Source: an uncultured Prevotellaceae bacterium
Lineage (GTDB): Bacteria > Bacteroidota > Bacteroidia > Bacteroidales > Bacteroidaceae
Direction of reading: 5' to 3'
NCBI GenBank assembly: GCA_946410305.1
Contig: CAMJZV010000005.1
Coordinates: 62,001-126,000, forward strand
DNA: 64,000 nt
Below are positions 18,062-25,548 of this stretch, piece after piece. A program made the translations under genes and the position numbers. Position 1 is the first letter of the stretch. The number at the start of each line of letters is the position of its first letter. The notes beneath the pieces are model-generated. The model saw nothing but the letters and a program-made list of their open reading frames with translations. It did not search any database and was not told the DNA's origin.

Positions 18062-19134
18062 AATCATTCGACATACATCCTGTTAACCGTTCACTAGAGC
18101 AGGCAATTCAAGCGAAGATTGACAACCTGAACAAACCCAAGGGTTCACTGGGACGCTTGGAGGAATTGGCCATGCAGGTATGCTTGGTTCAGCAGACACT
18201 GGAACCGTCGCTGGCCCATCCCTGCCATCTGCTGTTGGGTGGTGACCATGGTATTGAACGTGAGGGTGTCAGCGTCTCGCCCCGTGAGGTTACGTGGCAG
18301 CAGATGATTAACTTCACCCGTGGTGGTGGTGGCGTCAATATGTTCTGCCGTCAGCATGGCTTCAAACTCCGCATTGTCGATGTGGGTGTGGATTACATTT
18401 TTAATGAAGAATTAAGAATGAAGAATGAAGAATTCTTTGACCGCAAGATTGCCCGTGGCACGAAGAGCTTCCTCTATGAGCCAGCGATGAGCGAAGAAGA
18501 GTTTGACCAAGCCATCGCTGTGGGCGTCGATTTAGTCGATGACTGTGTCGCTGAGGGCTGCCGTGTGTTGAGCATTGGCGAGATGGGTATTGCCAATACG
18601 TCGCCCTCTAGCATCTGGATGCACCTCTTCGGCAACATTCCTTTGGAAGAGTGCATTGGTGCCGGTGCTGGCCTCGACACCCCCGGCATCCGCCATAAGT
18701 ACGAGGTACTCAGTCAGGCAGTTGGCAATTGGCAATTGGCAGTTAGCACTAATCCTGAGCTAACAGCTAACAGCGAAAAGCTAATAGCCTATTTCGGTGG
18801 CTTCGAGATGGTAGCAGCCATTGGTGCCATGCTCCGTGCTGCCGAGCAACACCTTATTATATTAGTCGATGGCTTCATTATGACGGCCTGTGCCATTGCT
18901 GCCATCCGCCTCTATCCTGCCTCGCAGGACTACATGATCTTCACCCATTGTGGTGATGAGAGTGGTCACAAGCGCATGCTCGACATCGTTGGTGCCAAGC
19001 CCCTGTTACATCTTGGCCTGCGCCTTGGCGAGGGAACTGGTGCCCTCTGCGCCTTCCCCATTGTCGACTCTGCCGTCCGCATGATGAACGAGATGAACAA
19101 CTTCGACAACGCGAAGATCACGAAGTACTTCTAA
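18058..19134 (+). CDS. cobT: Nicotinate-nucleotide--dimethylbenzimidazole phosphoribosyltransferase
   Basis: A 358-residue enzyme that activates the lower-ligand base as alpha-ribazole phosphate for CobS. Family motifs are NKPKGSLGRLE near 24-34, LLGGDHGIEREGVS near 60-73, and GLRLGEGTGA near 320-329 with the catalytic glutamate. Two heptamer arrays add in-frame inserts: NEELRMKNEEF near 116-126 and a 24-residue stretch near 221-244 (GNWQLAVS, then LTANSEKLIA). Both sit between conserved blocks. It is the last gene of the cobSUT cluster. Confidence 0.95.
   Translation: MKSFDIHPVNRSLEQAIQAKIDNLNKPKGSLGRLEELAMQVCLVQQTLEPSLAHPCHLLLGGDHGIEREGVSVSPREVTWQQMINFTRGGGGVNMFCRQHGFKLRIVDVGVDYIFNEELRMKNEEFFDRKIARGTKSFLYEPAMSEEEFDQAIAVGVDLVDDCVAEGCRVLSIGEMGIANTSPSSIWMHLFGNIPLEECIGAGAGLDTPGIRHKYEVLSQAVGNWQLAVSTNPELTANSEKLIAYFGGFEMVAAIGAMLRAAEQHLIILVDGFIMTACAIAAIRLYPASQDYMIFTHCGDESGHKRMLDIVGAKPLLHLGLRLGEGTGALCAFPIVDSAVRMMNEMNNFDNAKITKYF
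18402..18434. repeat. 7-bp array in frame inside cobT (first)
   Basis: AATGAAG, AATTAAG, AATGAAG, AATGAAG, AATTC in register, encoding NEELRMKNEEF. Confidence 0.8.
18719..18790. repeat. 7-bp array in frame inside cobT (second)
   Basis: Two abutting heptamer runs: AGTTGGC / AATTGGC / AATTGGC / AGTTAGC, then GCTAACA / GCTAACA / GCGAAAA / GCTAATA, separated by a short non-repeat spacer. The whole is in frame. Confidence 0.85.
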
Positions 19135-19314
19135 AACAGATAATAAAAGGTATGTCACTCACCTGTCCCCTGGCATAATGGCATAAGTGTGACCATTACC
19201 AACATTGCCCCGTTCGGACCACGACGCAAGGCTGAGGGAGGGCAGACGTCGTAACGGCGTTTTTGCCAAGTTGCCAAGTTTGAGAATTCATTATTAACGT
19301 AACTTATTGAAATT

Positions 19315-19512
19315 ATGGACAATAACACAACGAACAAAACACAGCGGGTGCGAGGCTCGGCACGCATCCAACCAGACGGCACCTTCGACTTCAAACCCGA
19401 CGGTCAAGGTGTGAAGAAAATAGAAGAGGTGAGTGCACAGGGGGACAGTCCCCCTGTGCACATAGAAAAAGTGCACAGCAGGATTTCCGCTGTGCACTCT
19501 GAAAAATCTTAG
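19315..19512 (+). CDS. Short hypothetical protein interrupted by hairpin repeats
   Basis: A 65-residue frame beginning MDNNTTNKTQRVRGSARIQ, with FDFKPDGQGVKK following. The first 35 residues look like a genuine small protein start of a type I have seen in Prevotella (QRVRGSA...PDG.FDF). From residue 40 on the frame runs through two GTGCACAG hairpin repeats (19433-19497), so the original C-terminus has probably been replaced and the gene may be broken. Function unknown. Confidence 0.4.
   Translation: MDNNTTNKTQRVRGSARIQPDGTFDFKPDGQGVKKIEEVSAQGDSPPVHIEKVHSRISAVHSEKS
19433..19461. repeat. GTGCACAG hairpin repeat, copy 1
   Basis: A 13-bp perfect stem, GTGCACAGGGGGA / TCCCCCTGTGCAC, with a 3-base loop. 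One of five related elements in the window. Confidence 0.85.
19471..19497. repeat. GTGCACAG hairpin repeat, copy 2
   Basis: A 9-bp stem GTGCACAGC / GCTGTGCAC, nine bases after copy 1, near the end of the short frame above. Confidence 0.8.
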
Positions 19513-20255
19513 TCGATGTTAATTTGCTTCAAAATATCTTTTGCTCTTTTCTCGTAATCTGTATTGAACGAAGAAACACCTCTCGTATAGTTTTTAGCAG
19601 GCATATAAACTGTCGCTAAATAAGATGTATTATATACCTGTAAAACTGCAACGGTTTTCGCCTTTTCTAAGCTTAAAGCATCAGCTCCTATAAAATAAGT
19701 ATCTTCTCCTTTATAGTATGGAAGCATTAGATATCTTTCTGCCAAATATGAAGCGTATTGTGATGTATGATTAGTACTAACAACCGCAATAACACTCTTA
19801 AGTGCGCCATTCTCAAACATATACGCTAATAGTGTTGCGGCACCAGCATTTTCGTAGGCTATTTGATCACTTGTTGATTTGCTACTGTATGTTCCTTGTC
19901 TTTGATGACTCTTAACATGATTAACGTCACACCCCCAGTTGCATATAGGGTCATCATACAAGTGGTATTTAGGAAGAACTGTAACAGGAATCGTTTTATT
20001 TCCATTTACAGTTAATTTGGCCGTACCAACATGATATCCTTTTACCATATTTCCTTTAATAAGGGTAACAAAATCATCTGAAGATGAAATACTACTGGCA
20101 CCTGCAATAGTTTTTTCTTCATCTGACAAAATAGTGATAGGAGTGGTGTCAATACCGTCATTGTCATTGTCATCACCATCACTACCGCATGAGTTCAATA
20201 GAGGCAAAGAAACTGCCATGAACATTGCAACACCCCAAAAATTACTTTTTTTCAT
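19509..20255 (-). CDS. Hypothetical lipoprotein
   Basis: A 248-residue exported protein. Residues 1-23 form a lipoprotein signal with lipobox LNSC (Cys23), followed by an Asp/Gly/Asn-rich linker. Residues about 40-75 (ITILSDEEKTIAGASSISSS, then LTVNGNKTIPVTV) look like a bacterial Ig-like strand pair. The remainder is unrecognised. Its 5' side holds the structured element at 20319-20451, 64 bp before the start codon. Codon use is more AT-rich than in the neighbouring cob genes, suggesting a different origin. Confidence 0.65.
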   Translation of the reverse strand: MKKSNFWGVAMFMAVSLPLLNSCGSDGDDNDNDGIDTTPITILSDEEKTIAGASSISSSDDFVTLIKGNMVKGYHVGTAKLTVNGNKTIPVTVLPKYHLYDDPICNWGCDVNHVKSHQRQGTYSSKSTSDQIAYENAGAATLLAYMFENGALKSVIAVVSTNHTSQYASYLAERYLMLPYYKGEDTYFIGADALSLEKAKTVAVLQVYNTSYLATVYMPAKNYTRGVSSFNTDYEKRAKDILKQINID

Positions 20256-20318
20256 AATTCAATTGTTTTAAAAGTTAACTAATAAATGTAGATAATAAAA
20301 ATCACGCACAAAAAGAAA

Positions 20319-20451
20319 ACGTGGACAATTTACTTCGTCTACGTATTTCTGGTATCGGCAAACACCAAGTCATCTAAACGAGCAAATGCCCACGCCTTTT
20401 GGCGTGAACTATCTACTTCAGTTCTTGATGACTTTATGAAATTTTGCCGAT
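20319..20451. ncRNA. Candidate structured RNA or hairpin-rich mobile element
   Basis: Nested pairing is visible. ATCGGCAAA (20354-20362) pairs with TTTGCCGAT (20443-20451), and inside it AAGTCATC (20367-20374) pairs with GATGACTT (20427-20434). Inside that sit two side hairpins, CACGCC-TTTT-GGCGTG (20391-20406) and GAAC/GTTC (20406-20409 with 20421-20424). A separate hairpin pairs ACGTGGAC (20319-20326) with GTCTACGT (20337-20344). Its one non-Watson-Crick pair is G-U on the plus strand but A-C on the minus strand, which mildly favours plus-strand RNA. Read on minus it would be in the leader of the lipoprotein gene. I do not recognise it as a known riboswitch. Confidence 0.45.
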
Positions 20452-20560
20452 TTCGAAATACAAGAATCTAAAAGTGGATATTCATCCTATATGTCCTTGA
20501 TGCATAATAGCATCGGTTGTTATTTCATTCTCAGCCCATAGGCATCTGCAGTTTTAAGGG

Positions 20561-20652
20561 TTATACATTATCTATCCAGTCCTCAATATTGAGGTCTTCA
20601 ATGTGATTAAAGTGCTTCACGTTATGAGTAACAATGGTAAGGCCTGCAGCTA
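20561..20652 (-). pseudogene. C-terminal remnant of a PIN-domain (VapC-like) toxin
   Basis: The minus strand encodes about 29 residues, AAGLTIVTHNVKHFNHIEDL and then NIEDWIDNV, ending in a stop. This is the usual last part of a VapC-type PIN nuclease (the TxNxxHF block and C-terminus). The first roughly 100 residues, with the main acidic residues, are missing. It directly abuts the antitoxin frame in a different reading frame, as expected from one internal deletion. Confidence 0.75.
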
Positions 20653-20864
20653 CGAATGTCGCTGACTATTTCGTCGGCTGAACGGTCTTCCTTCCATGCA
20701 CCTACGAAACGGTCTGTCCAACCTGCTTCAGTCTTTGCAGACTTAGCTGGCGACAAGGTCCTGATGAATGTCAGCATCTTCTTCATTGCCGATTCATTGT
20801 CCAACAGTGGACTCATTTCACGGAACAATTCTGTTCGCAACTGTATCGCTGTCATATCTTGCAT
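20622..20864 (-). CDS. Orphan antitoxin of a deleted VapBC-type pair
   Basis: An 80-residue protein starting MQDMTAIQLRTELFREM, with GWTDRFVGAWKEDRSADEIV and SDIRS near the end. This resembles Bacteroidales antitoxins paired with PIN toxins (WKDxRxADEII..IR). The last eight or so residues (CRPYHCYS) are read out of frame from the toxin remnant, so the natural C-terminus is lost. I chose ATG 20864 over 20954 because a full promoter (20912-20881) lies between them. With no toxin core left, the locus is probably inactive. Confidence 0.65.
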   Translation of the reverse strand: MQDMTAIQLRTELFREMSPLLDNESAMKKMLTFIRTLSPAKSAKTEAGWTDRFVGAWKEDRSADEIVSDIRSCRPYHCYS

Positions 20865-20880
20865 GTTTTGTTTCTGTCTG

Positions 20881-20912
20881 CAAATATAAGGATTTTTTTT
20901 GAGACTTCCAAA
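20881..20912 (-). promoter_or_regulatory. Promoter of the orphan antitoxin
   Basis: Minus strand TTTGG (20912-20908), a 19-bp spacer, TATATTTG (20888-20881), then ATG 16 bp downstream. Confidence 0.7.
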
Positions 20913-21306
20913 TATTTTCGACTCAAATCTTGCAATCTTGCAAATTGCATACATTTATTTTGATGAGAGTGAGAAAAAGAGGAAGAAAATAAGATTATAT
21001 AATTATATAACTTATTGATTATTAATATATTATAATAATATTATACTATAATTTACCATTCCTTATTCTCTTTGTACTCTCCAACCTTTCATGCAAGATG
21101 CAATATTGCAATAATTTCGTAGCGACGTCGCTCACAAGACAGCTGTATAAGGTATCGTTATCAGCCTAATACAACTCCGTATCAGCCTAAGCCGCGCGCG
21201 TATCACGCTAATACGCAACAGTATTAGCTTATCTTGAGAGTGCACAGGGGGACTGTCCCCGTGTGCACTTTTCTGCGAAAAAAGCACAAAAAAAGTGGCG
21301 GGAAAA
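20913..21306. other. Gene-free, partly AT-rich region
   Basis: About 20990-21060 is nearly pure A/T with repeated TATTA/TATAA words. 21122-21133 contains a 12-bp palindrome AGCGACGTCGCT. 21135-21235 carries GACAGCTGTATA and several TATCAGCCTAA / TATTAGCTTA words, like the gaps at 230-330 and 55060-55160. No gene seen. Confidence 0.5.
21240..21268. repeat. GTGCACAG hairpin repeat, copy 3
   Basis: GTGCACAGGGGGAC / GTCCCCGTGTGCAC, near-perfect arms; closely related to copy 1. Confidence 0.8.
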
Positions 21307-21338
21307 TTTGGTTAATTCAAAACTTTTTCGTATCTTTG
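21307..21338 (+). promoter_or_regulatory. Promoter of the HU-like gene
   Basis: TTTG at 21307-21310, a 20-bp spacer, TATCTTTG at 21331-21338; the leader to the ATG is about 60 nt. Confidence 0.75.
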
Positions 21339-21397
21339 TAACATAAAACAAGAGAGTTAGTTAACATAATCTTTAACCATTAAAAACACACAACATT

Positions 21398-21832
21398 ATG
21401 TCAGTATTTTTTAGATTGCATCAAGACCAGAGTGTAGGAACCAAGCGCAGCGGAAAGTGGTATGCCCGTGCCGTCCCCATGGCGACCATCGACACGCGCA
21501 AGTTGGCGGAGATCATTCAGCGCAACTGTACCGTGAAGAAGTCCGACGTGCTGGCAGTACTGGACGAGCTGGTGGAGACCATGCGCGAGCAGATGCAGGA
21601 CTCCAAGCGCGTGAAGCTGGACGGCTTCGGCTCGTTCAAGATCGGCCTGAATTCCAAGGGTGCCCGCACCGCGAAGTCGTTCACCGTCGCCGACCATATC
21701 GAGGGCATGCACGTGGTATTCACCCCCGAGCGCACCCACGACGCTGCTGGCAACCGCGTCAAGCAGTTCCTGCAGGGCGTGAAGTGTGAGGAGTTGCCTG
21801 AGAACAAGGTCGAGAAGGAGGACGGGGAGTAG
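21398..21832 (+). CDS. HU-related DNA-binding protein
   Basis: A 144-residue member of the Bacteroidetes HU-related family (longer than true HU). It begins MSVFFRLHQDQSV, with the N-terminal helices LAEIIQRNCTVKKSDVLAVL near 38-57 and the beta-arm region KRVKLDGFGSFKIGLNSKGA near 71-90. Residues about 120-144 are a charged tail. It probably binds DNA as a dimer. It is followed by the smalltalk gene; the amidase gene that often comes next in related genomes is not here. Confidence 0.92.
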   Translation: MSVFFRLHQDQSVGTKRSGKWYARAVPMATIDTRKLAEIIQRNCTVKKSDVLAVLDELVETMREQMQDSKRVKLDGFGSFKIGLNSKGARTAKSFTVADHIEGMHVVFTPERTHDAAGNRVKQFLQGVKCEELPENKVEKEDGE

Positions 21833-21834
21833 CC

Positions 21835-21930
21835 TCCCCCAACCCCCTCCATTGCGTGCCACACTCCTACCTTTAGGTGGGAGAAAAGGAGGGGGCTTTC
21901 CAAAAGCTCCCAAAAGAGAGGGGGATGAAA
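21835..21930. repeat. C-rich/G-rich inverted element after the HU-like gene
   Basis: It starts CCTCCCCCAACCCCCTCC and later has AGGAGGGGGCTTTCC, so C-rich and G-rich arms face each other across about 50 bp, with CTACCTTTAGGTGGGAG in the middle. It is similar in length and composition to the insert inside cobQ (24128-24222). Confidence 0.65.
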
Positions 21931-21997
21931 AAACAAGATAAGACAATCTGCGTCATCTGCGCGTTCTGCGAGAGAAAAGAAAAAATGTATTAAAGCT

Positions 21998-22093
21998 ATG
22001 AAGAACAAGGAATTTTGGAAGACGGTGATTCTGATCATCGTGACAGTGCTCACGGCACTGGGAACGTCGCTGGGAGTAACCAGCTGCATGTAA
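21998..22093 (+). CDS. Smalltalk protein (31-residue membrane peptide)
   Basis: A 31-codon frame, MKNKEFWKTVILIIVTVLTA then LGTSLGVTSCM. A short basic start, one hydrophobic helix and the ending GVTSCM are characteristic of the tiny 'smalltalk' proteins of Bacteroidales. These usually lie just after a HU-like gene, as here. Function unknown; probably an inner-membrane peptide. It overlaps the 3' end of cbiB (convergent) by 44 bp. Confidence 0.85.
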   Translation: MKNKEFWKTVILIIVTVLTALGTSLGVTSCM

Positions 22094-23063
22094 ACAAAGA
22101 GAGTGCTGCAACCAGCACAATCATTAATACTTCGGCCGTGCGATTGATTCGCACGGCTTTTTTCATGTCGTCGGTAGTTAGTGGGCGGTCGTTGGTGCCG
22201 ATGAAGGGTTTGTCGAAGAGTTGGCCGAAGTAATAGTGGGGACCGCCAAAGCGACAGTTGAGGATGCCTGCCAATGCTGCCTCTGGGTAACCGCTGTTGG
22301 GCGAGGCGTGATTTCGTCCGTATTTGCGGACGAAAGCTATTGGCTTTTGGCTTTTAGCTGTTGGCTTTTGGCCAATGGTTAATAGCCAATGGCCAAGAAT
22401 CATCAGCAGGGCAGTGAGGCGGGCTGGGATGTAGTTGGCGATGTCGTCGATATGCGCTGCCCAACAGCCGAAGTCACGGTAGCGGTCGGTCTTATAGCCA
22501 ATCATGGAGTCGAGGGTGTTGACCATCTTATAGGCCAGCATGCCAGGAACACCCAGGATGGCAAACCAGAAGAGTGGGGCGATGACGCCGTCGCTGAGGT
22601 TCTCGGCAAGGGTCTCCAAGGCGGCAGTGCGCACCTCTTGGGCAGAGAGCTCGGAGGTGTCGCGCCCTACAATGCGGGCTACCTGCTGACGGCCTTCGTC
22701 GAGAGAACGGTCAACAGCCAGGAAAACCTGGCGCACCTCATGGATGAGTGTGGTGCCAGCGAGGCAGAAGAAGATGACGACTACGTCGAAGACAATGCTT
22801 AATGCATAATGCATAATGCTTAATTGGGTGCGCAGGAACCACGCGGCAACAAATACACCTATTATATAGATGATTGCCATGAGGGCACCCTTCAGTTTGC
22901 GGTGCGTGCCCTTGTTGAGGTGACGCTCACCAAAGGCAATCATCTTGCCAAAGCCGACGACGGGGTGGGGCAGCCATGCAGGGTCGCCTATGAGCAGGTC
23001 GAGGAACCAGCCTATTAGAAGTGAACAGTGAATAGTGAAAAGTGAAAAGTCTGCTTCCGCCAT
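22050..23063 (-). CDS. cbiB: Adenosylcobinamide-phosphate synthase
   Basis: A 337-residue inner-membrane enzyme that attaches aminopropanol (phosphate) to adenosylcobyric acid. The family start IGWFLDLLIGDPAWLPHPV is at about 17-35; ALETLAENLSDGVIAPLFW, then GVPGMLAYKMVNTLDSMIGY, is the core motif. Three heptamer arrays lie inside it: the N-terminus (ADFSLFTIHCSLL), a loop (QLSIMHYALSI), and a loop LLTIGQKPTAKSQKPIAF. All are in frame. Third gene of the cobQ operon, 4 bp after the aminotransferase gene. Confidence 0.93.
   Translation of the reverse strand: MAEADFSLFTIHCSLLIGWFLDLLIGDPAWLPHPVVGFGKMIAFGERHLNKGTHRKLKGALMAIIYIIGVFVAAWFLRTQLSIMHYALSIVFDVVVIFFCLAGTTLIHEVRQVFLAVDRSLDEGRQQVARIVGRDTSELSAQEVRTAALETLAENLSDGVIAPLFWFAILGVPGMLAYKMVNTLDSMIGYKTDRYRDFGCWAAHIDDIANYIPARLTALLMILGHWLLTIGQKPTAKSQKPIAFVRKYGRNHASPNSGYPEAALAGILNCRFGGPHYYFGQLFDKPFIGTNDRPLTTDDMKKAVRINRTAEVLMIVLVAALSLFTCSWLLPATFPVP
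22336..22396. repeat. 7-bp array in frame inside cbiB
   Basis: GCTATTG, GCTTTTG, GCTTTTA, GCTGTTG, GCTTTTG, GCCAATG, GTTAATA, GCCAATG: eight heptamers in perfect register, encoding IGQKPTAKSQKPIA on the minus strand. Confidence 0.9.
22794..22826. repeat. 7-bp array in frame inside cbiB (second)
   Basis: GCTTAAT, GCATAAT, GCATAAT, GCTTAAT in register, encoding QLSIMHYALSI on the minus strand. Confidence 0.85.
23018..23050. repeat. 7-bp array at the 5' end of cbiB
   Basis: AGTGAAC, AGTGAAT, AGTGAAA, AGTGAAA in register. It encodes the N-terminal residues DFSLFTIHCSLL, so part of the start region of the protein is repeat-derived. Confidence 0.85.
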
Positions 23064-23067
23064 ACCT

Positions 23068-24042
23068 CTATTTTTTGTTGCTGTTTACGAATTCTTGTAT
23101 GGCTGCTACGAGGGCATCGTTCTCTGCAGGTGTCTGGGCTGCGATGCGGAAGTGGCGCGGGGTAAGACCTTTGAAGTTGGAGGCATCACGAATGAGCAGG
23201 TGGTGCTGACGCGCCAAGTAGTCCTTCAGTTGGGCGGCAGTATGTCCTGACGTAAACTGAGCAAGGATGAAGTTGGTCTGTGTCTCCTGGGTGAGCATGC
23301 CGTCGATTTGTTGTAGCTTGTCGCGCAACCGACAGGCCTCGTTCAGGTCGGGCGTACAACGTAGCTCGTCATTGCGCAGGAGGAACTTGCCTGCCTCTAC
23401 AGCCAGTGCCGACACACTCCATGGACGTAGGAAATGGCGCAGGTGGGCTGTCAGCGAGGCATGTGCCGTGATGTAGCCCAGTCGCAAACCAGGTATCCCG
23501 TAGGTCTTGGTGAACGAATGAACCTGGATGAGGTTCGGCAGGCGTGCTGCCCAACGTGGATTCATGATGAAATGGTTGGTGTAGTTCTCGTATGACTGGT
23601 CAACCACCACGAGGTCGTACTTTACCACCATATGGTCTATCACCGACTGGTCATAGACGTCGCCCGTGGGGTTGTTAGGGTTGCAGAGCCACAGCATGGT
23701 GTGCTCCTCGTCCGTACGAGGAAAGAGCTGACAGGCATCTTCGTACTCGCTGAAGGTGGGACGGGGAATGTCGGCATGCAATGGGAAAGCCTGGGCGATG
23801 AGGTAGATGGCCTCTGTGGCACCGTTGGTGACGATGACTTGTTCGGGATCCAAATCATGCTGTTCGGCAATCATCTGCTCCAACGACCACGCCTCAGGTT
23901 CCGGATAGTGGCTGGCAAACTCCGGATGAGCCGCCAAGTAGCCCATCAGCGCCTGATGGCTCCTGCATGCACAGATGTTCGATGAGAAGTCGGAAACAAT
24001 GTGCGGATATTGGTAGGCGTCGTCGCCGTGTCCTTTAATCAT
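23068..24042 (-). CDS. PLP-dependent aminotransferase/decarboxylase (CobD/CobC-like)
   Basis: A 324-residue fold-type I PLP enzyme of the histidinol-phosphate-aminotransferase group. The PLP lysine lies in HSFTKTYGIPGLRLGY (near 175-190); IVTNGATEAIYL (near 69-80) binds the cofactor phosphate; NPNNPTGD is present. Between cobQ and cbiB, the likely role is making (R)-1-amino-2-propanol phosphate from threonine phosphate for CbiB (the CobD reaction), although a separate threonine-decarboxylating activity cannot be proved from sequence. It overlaps the cobQ 3' end by 8 bp. Confidence 0.85.
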   Translation of the reverse strand: MIKGHGDDAYQYPHIVSDFSSNICACRSHQALMGYLAAHPEFASHYPEPEAWSLEQMIAEQHDLDPEQVIVTNGATEAIYLIAQAFPLHADIPRPTFSEYEDACQLFPRTDEEHTMLWLCNPNNPTGDVYDQSVIDHMVVKYDLVVVDQSYENYTNHFIMNPRWAARLPNLIQVHSFTKTYGIPGLRLGYITAHASLTAHLRHFLRPWSVSALAVEAGKFLLRNDELRCTPDLNEACRLRDKLQQIDGMLTQETQTNFILAQFTSGHTAAQLKDYLARQHHLLIRDASNFKGLTPRHFRIAAQTPAENDALVAAIQEFVNSNKK

Positions 24043-25543
24043 TGCTGGTCAAGATTTGATAGAGTTTGTCCATATCGACATGCTGGCGGACGTGAGCAGC
24101 AAGCTTGTCGTATTGCTGGTCTTTGAAGGTGGAGCCTTCCCCCGCCCCCTCCAAATAGAGGGGGAGTTGGCTCGCGCACCTTTCTCCCCTCCCTACTTGG
24201 GGAGGGGGCGGGGGAGAGGCTTTCAATAGGTGCTCGATGACGGGGGCGTTGTCGAGGAAGCCGTGGATATAGGTGCCGATGCAGTGGTCGGTCTGCAGGA
24301 TGGCTTGGTCGGTATCGCTGACACCTTGGTGAATCTCGTAGCCCTGACACTCCTGACCATCGAACAGGAACGTTACCTGCTGGGTGGTCTTCTCCTGTGT
24401 CATCGTGGTGTTGATGGGCAACAGACCCAGGCCTGGCAGACTGGTGATGGTGCCCTCGATGCCTTCAGGGTCGTTGACCGTCTGTCCCAGCATCTGATAG
24501 CCACCACAGATGCCGATGACCTGCTTGCCGTTGCGGTGGGCACGCAGGATGGCCTGTGCACAACCATTGCGACGTAGCTCCAACAGGTCGTCGAGGGTGG
24601 ACTTGCTGCCTGGCAGAATGATGATATCCGCCTGCTCGATGTCCTTGGTATTGTTGGTATAGAAGAGGTTGACGCGCGGGTCGCGCTCCAACGTGTCGAA
24701 GTCGGTGAAGTTGCTGATATGGCGAAGTAACACGACAGCGATGTTCACCTTACCCTCAGCCAGTTCGCGTCGTTTCTGTTCCAGCGCTACGCTATCCTCC
24801 TCGTCGATATAGATATCTTTATAATAAGGTATGACGCCAAGCACGGGAATGCCGCAGAGGTCTTCCAGCATTTTACGACCCTCGTCGAACAGCCGCATGT
24901 CGCCACGGAACTTATTGATGATGATGCCCTTGATGAGCGCTCTGTCCTCGGGCGTCTGTAGCATGATGCTACCATAGACACTGGCAAAAACACCACCACG
25001 ATCGATGTCGCCCACCAGGATGACATCAGCCTTGGCATGTTGTGCCATAGACATATTCACCAGGTCACGGTCTCTTAGGTTAATCTCCGCAATGCTGCCA
25101 GCACCCTCCATGACAATGGGGTTGTAGCGCGAGGCTAGGCGGTCGAAGGCGGCATGAACCTCGGAGGGGAAGTCAAGTCCAGACAGCGAGGGAAAACCTC
25201 GCTGCACACGGCCTGCTCCCCAGTAGTCGTAGGCATCCTTGTTGCCGATGGGTTTGCCATGAAGCACTACCTGCGAGGTATGGTCGGAGTTAGGCTTGAG
25301 CAGTATGGGGTTCATGTCCGAATGACAGGGAATGCCTGCGGCCTCGGCCTGTACGGCCTGTGCACGACCAATCTCCAGTCCATCAGGGGTGACGTACGAG
25401 TTTAATGCCATGTTCTGCGCCTTGAAAGGTGCAGGGGTGTAGCCGTCCTGTCTGAAGATACGGCAGAAGGCGGCAGCAACGATGCTCTTGCCGACATCGC
25501 TGCCCGTTCCGGCAAACATGATAGGGTGTAGATGGGTCTTCAT
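24035..25543 (-). CDS. cobQ: Cobyric acid synthase
   Basis: A 502-residue glutamine amidotransferase that amidates adenosylcobyrinate a,c-diamide to cobyric acid. The N-terminal P-loop-like FAGTGSDVGKSIVAAAFCRI (near 9-28) and AQNMALNSYVTPDG are typical. The C-terminal glutaminase domain has GICGGYQMLG with the nucleophilic cysteine. I chose ATG 25543 (MKTHLHPIMFAG), since a -7 box TACTTTTG lies directly upstream. About 31 extra codons near the C-terminus (PPPPPQVGRGERCASQLPL, then YLEGAGEG) come from a C-rich inverted-repeat insert (24128-24222). The final 25 residues (KLAAHVRQHVDMDKLYQIL) resume the family sequence. Confidence 0.95.
   Translation of the reverse strand: MKTHLHPIMFAGTGSDVGKSIVAAAFCRIFRQDGYTPAPFKAQNMALNSYVTPDGLEIGRAQAVQAEAAGIPCHSDMNPILLKPNSDHTSQVVLHGKPIGNKDAYDYWGAGRVQRGFPSLSGLDFPSEVHAAFDRLASRYNPIVMEGAGSIAEINLRDRDLVNMSMAQHAKADVILVGDIDRGGVFASVYGSIMLQTPEDRALIKGIIINKFRGDMRLFDEGRKMLEDLCGIPVLGVIPYYKDIYIDEEDSVALEQKRRELAEGKVNIAVVLLRHISNFTDFDTLERDPRVNLFYTNNTKDIEQADIIILPGSKSTLDDLLELRRNGCAQAILRAHRNGKQVIGICGGYQMLGQTVNDPEGIEGTITSLPGLGLLPINTTMTQEKTTQQVTFLFDGQECQGYEIHQGVSDTDQAILQTDHCIGTYIHGFLDNAPVIEHLLKASPPPPPQVGRGERCASQLPLYLEGAGEGSTFKDQQYDKLAAHVRQHVDMDKLYQILTSND
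24128..24222. repeat. C-rich inverted-repeat insert in frame inside cobQ
   Basis: CTTCCCCCGCCCCCTCC and GGAGGGGGCGGGGGAGAGG face each other across about 50 bp, with further CCCCTCC / GGAGGGG pairing between them. It adds about 31 codons to cobQ without a stop. It is related to 21835-21930. Confidence 0.85.
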
Positions 25544-25548
25544 GACTG

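Noticed and set aside
20990..21060. AT-rich stretch as a replication origin
   Set aside because: No DnaA-box cluster, dnaA/dnaN or rep gene nearby.
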